The notes under the pieces: model-generated | Seen by the model: the letters and a program-made list of their open reading frames with translations, nothing else | Databases searched by the model: none | What the model was told of the DNA's origin: nothing | Assembly (NCBI GenBank): GCA_029689965.1 | Contig: CP121450.1 | Span: forward strand, 186,001 to 250,000 | From: Curtobacterium flaccumfaciens | Lineage (GTDB): Bacteria > Actinomycetota > Actinomycetes > Actinomycetales > Microbacteriaceae | Direction: 5' to 3' | DNA: 64,000 bases | Translations under genes and position numbers: made by a program | Part shown: in pieces, positions 55,374 through 64,000 of the stretch | Layout of the letters: each line of letters opens with the position of its first letter | How positions within the stretch are numbered: the first letter of the stretch is position 1

Positions 55374-55422
55374 GGCGCGGGCGCTCCGCCCGGTCACGTG
55401 CGCAAGACCGCGGTCGCTCGGG

Positions 55423-56200
55423 TCAGCCGATGACGGCGCCGAGTCGTACCCGTAGTCGTAGTTGTCGGAGTACGAGTTCGCGGTGATGCCCACGATGATG
55501 ATGAGGCCGACGATCAGGATGAACAGTCCCGTCAGGATCCAGCCGCCGATGACTCCGGCGAGCGCCAAGCCGCGGCCGCCCTCACCGGACTGCTTGATCT
55601 TGCCGAGGGCGATGTGGCCCATGATCGCGCCGGCCGGGCTGGTGAGGATCACGAGCGGCCAGATGATGATGCCGCCGAAGGCGAACACGATCGACAGGAT
55701 GGCGAGGACGCTGGTCTTCGGACGCTGGGCGTACGGCTGGTACCCGGCCGACGCGTAGCCGGCCGGACCGGCGTAGGGGTTCTGCGATGCCGCGTACTGG
55801 TTGGCGTACGGGTTCTGCTGGGCCGCGTACGGGTTCTGCGGAGCGCCGTAGCCCGGTTGCCCGCTCGACTGCCCGGGGACGGCGTACGGGTTGCCCGGAG
55901 CGGCGTACGGATTCTGCGGCGCAGCGTAGGGGTTCTGCGGGGCCGCGTACGGGTTCTGCGGAGCGGTGTTGCCCTCCGACACACCCTGCGCCGCTGCCCC
56001 CGTCCGGACTGCGTCCACGGGTCCCCCTGCGCCGCCGCCGGAGCCTCCGGCGCCGACGCACCGTACTGCTGCGGCTGGCCCGACTCGGGCTGCGCGGCGC
56101 TCGACGGTGCACCCTGCTGCGATGCCGACCGCCCGGCCGCGGCGCCACCTTCCGGAGCCGTCTCGCCCGGCTTCGGCCACTGGTTCTGATCGGACACCAT
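55423..56200 (-). CDS. Membrane protein with Pro/Tyr-rich NPYA repeats (DUF4190-like)
   Basis: A disordered N-terminus with about ten NPYA-type repeats (APQNPYAAPQNPYA and variants) is followed by two transmembrane helices in a DUF4190-like arrangement: VLAILSIVFAFGGIIIWPLV, HIALGKIKQSGEGGRGLALA, then IGGWILTGLFILIVGLIIIV. The family is common in actinobacteria and its function is unknown. Missing bases near 56010 and 55440 break it; repaired length is 259 aa, ending AVIG. The ATG at 56200 follows AGGGG; GTG 56197 is an alternative. It lies 82 bp downstream of tsaD on the same strand. Confidence 0.7.
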
Positions 56201-56281
56201 CCACCCCTCTCGGCACCTGGTTCGTCGGCGCCCCTGTGAATCCTCCCACACACGCCCCTGCGTGGGTTCGGACGACGTGCC

Positions 56282-57336
56282 TCAGACCTGGACGGTCGTC
56301 ACCGGCAGCGTCGAGTCCGCTGCGATGCCGAGATCGCTCGGCGCGTGTCCCTCGGTGACGAGCCTCGCGCCGATCGCCGCGATCATCGCCCCGTTGTCCG
56401 TGCAGAGGTCGAACGGCGGGATCCGGAGCTCGACACCGGCCGCAGCGCAGCGGTCGAGCGCGACGGCTCGCAGCCGGGCGTTCGCGACGACGCCACCACC
56501 GAGCAGCAGCCGGTGCACGCCGGTGTCCCGGCAGGCGTTCAGGGCCTTCGTGACGAGCACGTCGACGACGGCCTCCCGGAAGCTCGCGGCGACGTCGGCG
56601 ACCGGGACCTCGCGTCCCTCGTCGCGGCAGCGCTCGACCCACCGCGCGACGGCGGTCTTCAGCCCCGAGAACGAGAAGTCGTACCGGTGCGCGGCCATGT
56701 CCTTCGGCAGGGTCAAGCCACGGGGGAACCGGATCGCGGTCGGGTCGCCGTCGGCTGCGGCCCGGTCGATCTGCGGCCCGCCCGGGTACGGCAGGCCGAG
56801 CAGCCGTGCGACCTTGTCGAACGCCTCGCCCGCCGCGTCGTCGATGGTCTCGCCGAGGAGCTCGACGTCGCCGACGAGGTCGCGCACGAGCAGCAGGGAC
56901 GTGTGCCCACCGGAGACGAGGAGCGCCACCGTCGGCAGTTCGATCTCCGACCCGTCCGACCGCAGCACGTCAGCGCCGACGTGTCCGACGAGGTGGTTCA
57001 CCCCGTACAGCGGCTTCCCCGTCGCGACGGCGAGCGCCTTGGCCGCACCGACTCCGACCATGAGCGCGCCCGCGAGGCCAGGGCCTGCTGTGACCGCGAC
57101 GGCGTCAAGGTCATCCAGGGTGACACCGGCCTGCTCGAGCGCGGCGGACAGCGTGGGGGTCATCGCCTCGAGGTGCGCCCGCGCGGCGACCTCGGGCACG
57201 ACGCCGCCGTAGCGCGCGTGCTCGTCCATGCTCGACGCGATGACGTTCGCGAGCAGGGTGTTCCCCGCACGATCCCGATCCCGGTCTCGTCGCAGCTGGT
57301 CTCGATGCCGAGCACCAGTGGTTCAGTCGTGCGCAC
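56282..57336 (-). CDS. tsaD: tRNA t6A37 threonylcarbamoyltransferase TsaD
   Basis: TsaD transfers threonylcarbamoyl to A37 of ANN-decoding tRNAs. It has [19 protein letters not shown], the metal-binding His pair in [27 protein letters not shown], and [21 protein letters not shown] missing base near 57268 breaks the N-terminus; repaired length is 351 aa. The GTG start at 57336 overlaps the end of rimI by 14 nt. It is the last gene of the tsaE-tsaB-rimI-tsaD cluster. Confidence 0.95.
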
Positions 57337-57865
57337 CGAGGGCCTCCTGTCCGATCGGGCCGACGCCGGTGGTCGCGGCGGGCGCCGCGGGTTCCAGCGA
57401 CGCACGCATCACCCACGCGTCGACCCCGTCCGGCTGGTAGTAGCGCGGACGCACGGCGATCCGCTCGAACCCGAACGCGGTGTACATCGCCTGGGCGACG
57501 GGGTTGTCGGCGCGGACCTCGAGGAAGATCTCGTGCACACCGCGTCGTCGGGCCTCGGCGAGGAGTTCGGTGAAGAGCACCCGGCCGATGCCCCTCCCGC
57601 GCTGCTCGGCCACGACCGCAATGGTCTGGACGTCGGCGACGGGGTTGCCCGCGAGCGAGGACAGCCCCGCGTACCCGACGATCGTCGGAGCGCCGTCCTC
57701 CGCGGTCTCGACCACGACGTAGTACCCGTGCGGCGAGTACAGCTCGCCGGACATCTGCGACGCCGACCACGCATCCGTCGGGAACGACGCGTGCTCCAGC
57801 CACATCACGTCGTCGAGGTCCTGCGGGTGGGCGCGCCGCAGGCGCAGCCCGTCGGGCAGGGTCAC
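57323..57865 (-). CDS. rimI: Ribosomal-protein S18 alanine N-acetyltransferase RimI
   Basis: This intact 180-aa GNAT protein has [20 protein letters not shown] as the acetyl-CoA loop and [20 protein letters not shown], the RimI pattern. A C-terminal Ala/Pro extension goes beyond the usual 150 residues. The GTG at 57865 overlaps the tsaB stop (GTGA), and its end overlaps tsaD. Its presence between tsaB and tsaD is a widespread synteny. The usual substrate is the N-terminal Ala of S18, although actinobacterial RimI can be broader. Confidence 0.93.
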   Translation of the reverse strand: MTLPDGLRLRRAHPQDLDDVMWLEHASFPTDAWSASQMSGELYSPHGYYVVVETAEDGAPTIVGYAGLSSLAGNPVADVQTIAVVAEQRGRGIGRVLFTELLAEARRRGVHEIFLEVRADNPVAQAMYTAFGFERIAVRPRYYQPDGVDAWVMRASLEPAAPAATTGVGPIGQEALGAHD

Positions 57866-58498
57866 TGCTTCACCCGCTTCGGCGCTCCCGGGACGGTCAC
57901 GTCGGGGTCGCGGAGGTAGAGGGGCGCGTCCTGGGCGAAGGGCGTACCGGAGGCGAAGCTGGTCCGCGGCGAGCGCGCCGAGCCTCCAGGCCGGGATGGA
58001 CGCGACGGTCACGCGGTCCCAGCCCACGGCGTCCGGCCTGGAGGCACGGATCGCCTCGGCGAGGTCGTCCGGCTTCGCGAGTCCCGGACCGGCGACGCGC
58101 GTGCCGGTCCCGTCGTAGGCGCTCCAGTAGACCTCGCGCCGGCGGGCGTCCGTCAGGACGACGAACGCGCCGTCCCGGCCGGACGCACGCTGGTCGACCG
58201 CGACGGCGTCGTGGCTGACCAGCGGCAGGAACGGGACGCCGCGTGCCGTGGCGAACGTGCGGGCAGCGGCGATGCCGACGCGGAGGCCGGTGAACGGACC
58301 GGGGCCCATGCCGGCGACGACACCGGTGACGTCAGCGCCGGTGATGCCGGCCTCGTCGAGGACCTCGGCGAGGAACGGGCCGATCACCTCGGCGTGCCGG
58401 CGACTGTCCTCGGTGTTCCGCGTCGCGCGGGCCTGGCCGGTGGCCGGGTCGACCACGGCCACGGAGGTCCCGGCAGAGGTGTCGATCGCGAGCAGCAC
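57862..58498 (-). CDS. tsaB: t6A biosynthesis protein TsaB
   Basis: TsaB is the inactive TsaD paralogue that scaffolds the t6A complex. It has LLAIDTSAGTSVAVVD at the N-terminus, VAGMGPGPFTGLRVGIAAAR, and VLTDARRREVYW. An extra base near 57957 (CAGCTTC for CAGTTC) breaks the frame. With it removed the C-terminus reads FASGTPFAQDAPLYLRDPDV and ends with the GTGA overlap to rimI; the length is then 211 aa. The GTG at 58498 follows a TACGAT box by 6 nt, so an internal leaderless promoter is possible. Two copies of the dispersed 16-mer lie in its coding region. Confidence 0.9.
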
Positions 58499-58515
58499 CC
58501 GTCCATCGTAGGCGG

Positions 58516-59017
58516 CTACAGGACGGCGTCGGCCCATCGGGTCCGGCGGCGGTGACGATGACGCGGCGCGGTTCGTCGGGGACGTCGTCCGGGTCGAAAT
58601 CGGTGCCACCGGCGCCGACGCCGGTCGCGCGGACGATCTCGACGTCGAGCACGTTCTCCGAGATTCCGTCGACGAATTCCGCCCCCACTCGACCACCACG
58701 ATCGACGCGTCCCAGTCGAGATCGAGGTCGTCGAGCTCCACGGGGTCGGACAGCCGGTAGGCGTCGACGTGCACGAGGTCCGGCCCGGCCGTGGTCGGGT
58801 GGGTCCGGGCGAGCACGAACGTCGGGCTCGACACCTGGCCACGGGCACCGAGCGCGGCACCGAGGCCACGAGTGAGCGTGGTCTTGCCAGCGCCGAGCGG
58901 TCCGGTCAGGACGACGAGGTCCCCGGCGCGCAGGACCGCGGCGAGCCGGGCACCGAGCGCACCCATCTCGTCGGTCGTCGCGACGGTGGTGTCGAGCAGG
59001 ACGCGAGCGTCGGTCAC
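58516..59017 (-). CDS. tsaE: t6A biosynthesis ATPase TsaE
   Basis: TsaE is the P-loop ATPase of the t6A complex: Walker A LTGPLGAGKTTLTRGL, SSPTFVLARTH, HVDAYRLSDPVELDDLDLD, and VVVEWG as the Walker B-like part. Missing bases near 58685 and 58545 break the frame; repaired length is 167 aa, ending RWADAVL. The GTG at 59017 overlaps the stop of the upstream alr gene (GTGA), so the run from alr to tsaD is one operon. Confidence 0.92.
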
Positions 59018-60173
59018 CGCTCGCCCCGGAGGTACTCCGCGACGTGCCCCTCGACGCCGTGACCCTGGTAGTCGCGCGGGACTCGTGACCCGATCCGGCA
59101 GACGATCTCCTCCCGATCGTGCCGAGCGCCTCGCCCCACTCGAGGACGGTCATCTCGTCGCGCTCACCCGTTCCGAACAGCACCACGGTGTCGCCGATCC
59201 GGACGTCGTCGTCACCGACGTCCACCAGGAACTGGTCCATCGCGACGCGGCCGGCGATCGGGTACCGCGTGCCGCCGATCGCGACCTCGATCCGACCCTG
59301 TGCGAGCCGCGGGACCCCGTCGGCGTACCCGACCGGCACGAGGGCGAGTGTCGTCTCGGCGGCCGTCCGGTAGGTGTAGTCGTACGAGACCCCGGTGTCG
59401 ACGGGCACGCGCTTGGTCTTCGCGACCGAGGCTGTCAGCGTCATCACGGGTTCGAGCCCGAGGTCGGACGCCGAGACGCCGTCAGCGCCGGGGATGCCGA
59501 ACAGGTTCGCCCCCATCCGGACCATGTGCTTGCGGAACTCCTTGCGCTCGAGCCCGGCGAGCGACGCCGCGACGTGCTCCATCGGGACGTCGAGACCGAG
59601 GTCCTCGGCCTGCTCGACGGCGGCGTCGAAGAGCGCCACGGCGTCGGTGTCGTCCTGGTCCGACGACTCCGCCAGGTGCGTGTACGCGGCGACGACGTCG
59701 ATGCGCCCGGCGCGCTGCGCCTCCAGTGCCAGGGACACCAGCGCCGGCCAGTCGTCCGGTGTCGCGCCGTCGCGGTGCAGGCCGGAGTCGACGCCGAGGT
59801 GCACGCGCGCGGGCCGCTGGTCGACGGCGTCGATCACCCGCTGCAGCTCCGGCACGTTCGAGACGCCGAGGTCGACCGCGGAGTCGATCGCGTCACGGAA
59901 GTCGAGCGCGGGGTCGTGCTGCCACGTGAACAGGCGCACGTCCTCGCCGACGCCGATCGAGCGCAGCCGCAGGGCCGCGGGGACGGTGAGCACGCCGATC
60001 CACCGGATGCCGGCGTCGACGGCGGCGAGGGCGATCGGCTCGAGGCCGTGCCCGTACGCGTCGGCCTTCATGATGGCCATCAGCTCGACGGGGTCCATCC
60101 ACTCCCGGACCAGGTCGAGGTTGGCGCGGTAGGCATCGAGGTCGATCTCGGCCCGGCGCAGCGGCGCGTTCAC
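59014..60173 (-). CDS. alr: Alanine racemase, copy 1
   Basis: This PLP-dependent racemase makes D-alanine for peptidoglycan. The PLP lysine is in LMAIMKADAYGHGLEP, the phosphate-side Arg in GVDSGLHRDGA, the second catalytic Tyr region reads DTGVSYDYTYRT, and the active-site Met-Asp-Gln is intact in GRVAMDQFLVDVG. A missing base near 59118 breaks the C-terminus; repaired it ends GVEGHVAEYLRGER at 386 aa. The GTG at 60173 overlaps the stop of the other racemase gene (GTGA). Confidence 0.93.
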
Positions 60174-61272
60174 GTCGTCCTCCGTTCGACGCTGCGGCCG
60201 ACCCGGGCGACCACCTCGTAGTTGATCGTGCCGATCGCCGCCGCCCAGTCCTCCACGGCGGGATCGCCGTTCGCCGGGTCGCCCCAGAGCACGGCCTCGT
60301 CACCGACCTGGACGTCGGCGTCGCCGATCTCGATGTGCATCGCGTTCATCGCCACGCGCCCGACGACGGGGAACGCCCGGTCACCGATCCGGACCGAGAC
60401 CCGGTTGCCGAAGTCACGGTCGAAGCCGTCGGCGTACCCGAGGCCGATGACCGCGAGCCGCGTGTCCGACTCGGCGCGCCAGGTGTAGCCGTAGCTGACG
60501 CCCTCGCCGGCGCGGACCGGGACCGTGCGCAGCACCGCGGCGGTCACCCGCATCGCCGGGCGCAGGCCGAGGTCGGCCGAGGTGCGGTCGGCGAACGGGC
60601 TGAGCCCGTAGAGCGCCAGGCCCACGCGGGCGACGTCGCGACGGGTCTCCGGCACGGCGATGCTCGCGGCACTGGCGGCGAGGTGCACCATGTCGGGCAC
60701 GATGCCGTTCGTCGCGAGGCCGTCGAGCGCCCGCTGGAGCGCTGCGTCCTGGTCGAGGTCGTCCGCTCGCGAGGCGTTCGACAGGTGCGACATGAGCCCC
60801 TCGACCCGGTCCGTCCGCCGCCACGCGCCAGGCGTCCGGCGGTCTCGAACAGCTCGGGCCACTCGGACTCGACCGCACCGTTGCGGCTGAGACCGGTGTC
60901 GACGCAGAGGTGCACGGCCGGGACCTCGGAGTCCGCCGCCGCCGACAGCTGCGACACGCTCGACACCGCCGGGGTGATGCCGTACTGCGCAGCCCGGCGG
61001 AAGTCCTCGTCGGGAGCGTGCAGCCACGCGAGGATGCGGACGCCCTCGTCGATGCCGGCCTGCCGGAGTGCGATGCCCTCGTCGATGTCCGCGACGCCGA
61101 GCCACTCCGCGCCGGCGTCCACGAACGCCTGCGCGGCCTCGGCCGCGCCGTGGCCGTACCCGTTGGCCTTGACGACCGCGATGACGCCGGACGGAGCCAC
61201 CTGCTCGGCGACCGTCGCGTAGTTGGCGATCAGCGCCTCCCGGTCGACCGTGATCCCCGTGAACGCGCTCAC
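60170..61272 (-). CDS. Alanine racemase paralogue, copy 2
   Basis: It has the same fold as its neighbour, with the PLP lysine in GVIAVVKANGYGHGAAEAAQ, CVDTGLSRNGA, and GEGVSYGYTWRAESDTRLAV as the catalytic Tyr loop. However, the GRVxMDQ motif reads VGRVAMNAMHIEIGD here, with Asn and Ala in place of Asp and Gln. It may therefore differ in activity or substrate. A missing base near 60828 breaks it; repaired length is 367 aa. The GTG at 61272 is the third of three tandem copies of the same 5' end; the preceding 25-codon mini-ORF overlaps it by GTGA. It is translated ahead of copy 1. Confidence 0.85.
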
Positions 61273-61420
61273 GACACGACCCCCTCGGCGATGAGCGGCA
61301 GCGCCGCATCCCGACGGTTGACCGTGATCCCCGTGAACGCACTCACGACACGACCCCCTCGGCGATGAGCGGCAGCGCCGCATCCCGACGGTCGACCGTG
61401 ATCCCCGTGAACGCGCTCAT
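61242..61420 (-). repeat. 74-bp tandem triplication of the alr 5' end
   Basis: The start region of the second racemase gene is present three times at 74-bp spacing (starts at 61272 GTG, 61346 GTG and 61420 ATG), almost perfectly conserved. The two upstream copies encode 25-codon mini-ORFs beginning MSAFTGITVDRRDAALPLIA, each ending in a TGA that overlaps the next GTG. A dispersed 16-mer copy follows at about 61437. Confidence 0.9.
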
Positions 61421-61493
61421 CGCGCGTCCTCGGGACCGGCCTGGAGGCACGGGTGCGGCCGCGCCGACAGGCGCGGCTCCGGCAAGTGGCTGG

Positions 61494-61868
61494 TCAATCC
61501 GGCTTCCCTTCGATGATGACGAACGCCGTCGCGATCCCTCCATCGTGCGACAGCGACAGGTGCACCGTCGACACCCCACGCTGCTCCGCGACCCGCCGCG
61601 CGCCCTCGTGCAGGGTCAGCGACGGGTTCCGCTGGTCGTCCGCGACGACCTCGAGCTCCTGCCAGCTCAACCCGGCGCTCGTCCCGAACGCCTTGATGAG
61701 CGCTTCCTTCGCGGCGAACCGCGCGGCGAGCGACGCGGCCGGGCGGGCTTCGCCGTCGCGCAGCAGCTCGGCGGGGGTGAACAACCGCGCGCGCATCGCC
61801 GGCGTCCGGTCGAGCACCCGCTCGAACCGCTCCAGGTCGACCACGTCGACCCCGATGCCGATGATCAT
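61494..61868 (-). CDS. acpS: Holo-[acyl-carrier-protein] synthase
   Basis: This intact 124-aa AcpS attaches 4'-phosphopantetheine to ACP. MIIGIGVDVVDLERFERVLD has the conserved Asp of the magnesium site, and SLAARFAAKEALIKAFGT is the second signature. The C-terminus reads TVHLSLSHDGGIATAFVII. The ATG at 61868 is 6 nt after the glmS stop, so it is co-transcribed with glmS. Confidence 0.95.
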   Translation of the reverse strand: MIIGIGVDVVDLERFERVLDRTPAMRARLFTPAELLRDGEARPAASLAARFAAKEALIKAFGTSAGLSWQELEVVADDQRNPSLTLHEGARRVAEQRGVSTVHLSLSHDGGIATAFVIIEGKPD

Positions 61869-61874
61869 CGCCGA

Positions 61875-63721
61875 CTACTCGACGGTGACCGACTTCGCGA
61901 GGTTGCGCGGCTGGTCGACGTCGAGGCCCTTGGCGGCCGCGAGCTCCATGCCGAACATGTGCAGCGGTGCCACGGCGAGCAGCGGCTCGAACAGCGGCGT
62001 CGCGAGCGGGATGCGCAGGACCTCGTCGGCGAAGGGCAGCACGGCGGCGTCGCCCTCTTCGGCGATCGCGATCACCCGGGCGCCGCGTGCGCGGATCTCC
62101 TGGATGTTCGAGACGACCTTCGGGTGCAGCGACCGCGGGTCACGCGGGGACGGCACGATCACGAAGACGATCTGGCCGGGCTCGATCAGCGCGATCGGGC
62201 CGTGCTTGAGCTCACCGGCGGCGAAGCCCTCGGCGTGGATGTACGCGAGCTCCTTGAGCTTCAGCGCACCCTCGAGCGCGATCGGGTACCCGACGTGGCG
62301 GCCGAGGAACAGGACGCTGCGGGTGTCGGCCATCCAGCGCGCGAGGTCCTTGATGCCGGAGGCGTCGTCGATGGTCTGCTGCAGCTTCGGCGCGAGGCCC
62401 TCGAGCTCGGCGACCTGCTCGGCGATCTGCTCGGCCGTCAGCGTGCCGCGCAGTGTCGCGAGGTGCAGCCCGAGCAGGTACAGCGCGACGCCCTGGGCGA
62501 TGAAGGCCTTCGTCGACGCGACGGCGACCTCAGGGCCGGCGTGCGTGTAGATCACCGCGTCGGACTCGCGCGGGATCGTCGCACCCTGGGTGTTGCAGAT
62601 CGAGAGGACCTGGGCGCCCTGCTCCCTGGCGTACTTGACGGCCATGAGCGTGTCCATGGTCTCGCCGGACTGGCTGATCGACACGACCAGAGTGCGCTCG
62701 TCGAGCACGGGGTCGCGGTAGCGGAACTCGTGCGCCAGCTCGACCTCGACCGGGACGCGGGCCCACTGCTCGATGGCGTACTTGCCGAGGATGCCGGCGT
62801 ACGCGGCGGTGCCGCAGGCGATCACGATGACCCGGTCGACCTGCGCGAGGCGCTCGGCGATCGGGTCGAGGTCCGACAGCGTGACGGCGCCGTCGTGCAC
62901 GCGGCCGAGGATCGTCTTGGCGACGGCCTCGGGCTCCTCGCTGATCTCCTTCGCCATGAAGGAGCTCCAGCCGCCCTTGTCGGCCGCGGAGGCGTCCCAG
63001 TTCACCTCGAACTCGGACGGCGTCGCGGGGGTGCCGTCGAAGTGGATCACGTCCACGCCGTCGGGCGGATCGTGGCGATCTCGTCCTGCCCGATGGCGAG
63101 GGCACGCTGCGTGTACGCGACGAACGCGGCGACGTCCGAGCCCATGAAGTTCTCGCCGTCGCCGAGGCCGACCACGAGCGGGGAGTTGCGACGGGCACCG
63201 ACGACGACACCCGGCTGGTCGGCGTGCACGACGAGGAGCGTGAAGGCACCCTCGAGCCGCTGCACGGCCTGCTGCATGGCGCCGGTCAGGTCACCGGTCT
63301 CGCGGAACGACCGTGCGACGAGGTGCGCGGCGACCTCGGAGTCGGTCTCGCTGAGGAACTCGACGCCCTCGGCCTGCAGCTCGGCGCGGAGCTCGGAGAA
63401 GTTCTCGATGATGCCGTTGTGGATGAGGGCGAGCCTGCCGCCGTCCGCCAGGTGCGGGTGCGCGTTGCCGTCGGTCGGCCCGCCGTGGGTCGCCCAGCGG
63501 GTGTGGCCGATGCCCGTGCCGCCGTCGGCGATCGGGTGCGACTCGAGCTCGTCGACCAGGGCCTGGAGCTTGCCGGCCTTCTTCGCCGAGGCCAGCTCGT
63601 GCGCGTCGTCCACGACGGCGATGCCCGCCGAGTCGTAGCCGCGGTACTCGAGCCGACGGAGACCACCGAGGAGCACGTCCTGACTGCTGTTGCTGCCGAC
63701 GTAGCCGACGATTCCACACAT
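61875..63721 (-). CDS. glmS: Glutamine-fructose-6-phosphate aminotransferase (isomerizing)
   Basis: GlmS makes glucosamine-6-phosphate for cell-wall synthesis. The N-terminal glutaminase begins CGIVGYVGSNSSQDVLLGGL, with the catalytic Cys after the initiator Met, and has HTRWATHGGPTDGNAHPH. Two SIS domains follow (VIACGTAAYAGILGKYAIEQ, SISQSGETMDTLMAVKYARE), and the protein ends DVDQPRNLAKSVTVE. A missing base near 63060 breaks it; repaired length is 615 aa. A TAGGAT box (63729-63734) lies 7 nt before the ATG, so the message is leaderless and has no room for a glmS ribozyme. Confidence 0.96.
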
Positions 63722-63728
63722 GGGGACG

Positions 63729-63784
63729 ATCCTACGGTCTGCCTGAACGACCACCCTGCATGCCCGCCGAAGTGGGGATACCGT
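63729..63784. promoter_or_regulatory. Divergent leaderless promoters of glmS and gpx
   Basis: The minus-strand -10 TAGGAT (63729-63734) is 7 nt from the glmS ATG. The plus-strand -10 TACCGT (63779-63784) is 7 nt from the glutathione peroxidase ATG. No Shine-Dalgarno sequence is seen on either side. Confidence 0.6.
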
Positions 63785-63791
63785 TTGGGAC

Positions 63792-64000
63792 ATGGGACGG
63801 TTCGACGACATCGCGATCACGACACTCCACGGCGAGGACACCACGTTCGGTGCCTTCTCCGACAAGGCGGTGCTCGTGGTGAACGTCGCGTCGCGCTGTG
63901 GTCTCGCCCCGCAGTACGAACAGCTCGAGGCGCTCCAGAGGGAGTACGGCCCGCGCGGGTTCACCGTGCTGGGCTTCCCCAGCAACCAGTTCCTGCAGGA
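63792..64000 (+). CDS. Glutathione peroxidase family protein (C-terminus outside window)
   Basis: The N-terminal 70 residues show the thioredoxin-fold peroxidase core: TTLHGEDTTFGAFSDKAVLV, then VNVASRCGLAPQYEQLEALQ with Cys (not selenocysteine) at the peroxidatic site, and VLGFPSNQFLQ, whose Gln belongs to the active site. In actinobacteria such enzymes usually depend on thioredoxin or mycothiol systems rather than glutathione. The ATG at 63792 follows a -10-like TACCGT by 7 nt. The gene is cut by the window end. Confidence 0.9.
   Translation, partial: MGRFDDIAITTLHGEDTTFGAFSDKAVLVVNVASRCGLAPQYEQLEALQREYGPRGFTVLGFPSNQFLQ

Noticed and set aside
54738-56642. Long minus-strand frame across the methyltransferase gene
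   Set aside because: Only the NPYA-repeat membrane protein part is protein-like; the rest is antisense to a clear methyltransferase and arises from a missing base near 55440.
57323-59017. Natural fusion of TsaE, TsaB and RimI
   Set aside because: The three share a frame only because of indels near 58685/58545 and 57957; each has its own start and a GTGA or close junction when repaired.
63722-63791. glmS ribozyme
   Set aside because: The glmS message appears leaderless and only 70 bp separate it from the divergent gene.

Overview
The window is a high-GC actinobacterial chromosome segment. Gene content and order point to Microbacteriaceae, most like Curtobacterium (inference from protein resemblance, no search run). 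Supporting signs are the SURF1-DUF3817-guaA block, GuaB3 next to glpD, a tsaD-rimI-tsaB-tsaE-alr-alr-acpS-glmS strand, CIRCE-controlled groES, a DtxR/IdeR-type iron box, and many genes with a TANNNT -10 box 5-8 nt before the start codon (leaderless transcription). No rRNA, tRNA, CRISPR array, prophage or insertion sequence was seen.

The sequence needs a caveat. About two thirds of the genes are broken by single-base indels, roughly one per kb, mostly a missing C or G in a short run. Restoring one base at each break gives full-length family members whose lengths are again multiples of three. I therefore read these as consensus errors rather than pseudogenes and give whole-gene coordinates with the approximate break positions.

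Layout. 1-8.6 kb: ROK regulator (cut by the window edge), OafA-like acyltransferase, GNAT and alkyltransferase-like genes, DUF805 protein, a heterodimeric ABC exporter. 8.6-12.8 kb: purN-purH and a DUF6350 membrane protein. 12.9-18.3 kb: a leaderless glycosyltransferase-like gene, sucCD, an acidic protein, an MpaB-like oxygenase, a PNPOx-family enzyme. 18.3-23.5 kb: an iron-regulated desferrioxamine-type siderophore operon with a fused DesC-DesD protein. 23.6-32.2 kb: pcrA, GDPD, DUF817, GH3 glycosidase, Bax-inhibitor-like protein. 32.5-39.6 kb: guaA, DUF3817, SURF1, a Kef-type antiporter with its TrkA_C subunit, hutH, a membrane protein. 39.7-52.4 kb: glpD, GuaB3, the livHMGF operon, guaB, a DUF559/AbiEi-like gene and livK, interspersed with unusual GC-rich repeats. 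52.5-64 kb: rarD, groES, a THUMP-like methyltransferase, a proline/tyrosine-rich membrane protein, the t6A operon with two alanine racemases, acpS, glmS, and the start of a glutathione peroxidase.

The most unusual material is non-coding. A family of about 19-bp repeats built on GCGAGAC/GTCTCGC forms tandem and palindromic arrays in the spacers between 42.9 and 52.5 kb. Separately, a dispersed 16-mer, consensus CCGNGCCTCCAGKCCG, occurs about 14 times across the window in both orientations, in spacers and inside genes. Other notable items are a 74-bp tandem triplication at the 5' end of the second alanine racemase that creates two translationally coupled 25-codon mini-ORFs, a LivH permease carrying an extra N-terminal exported domain, and GlnR-like boxes in front of livK.
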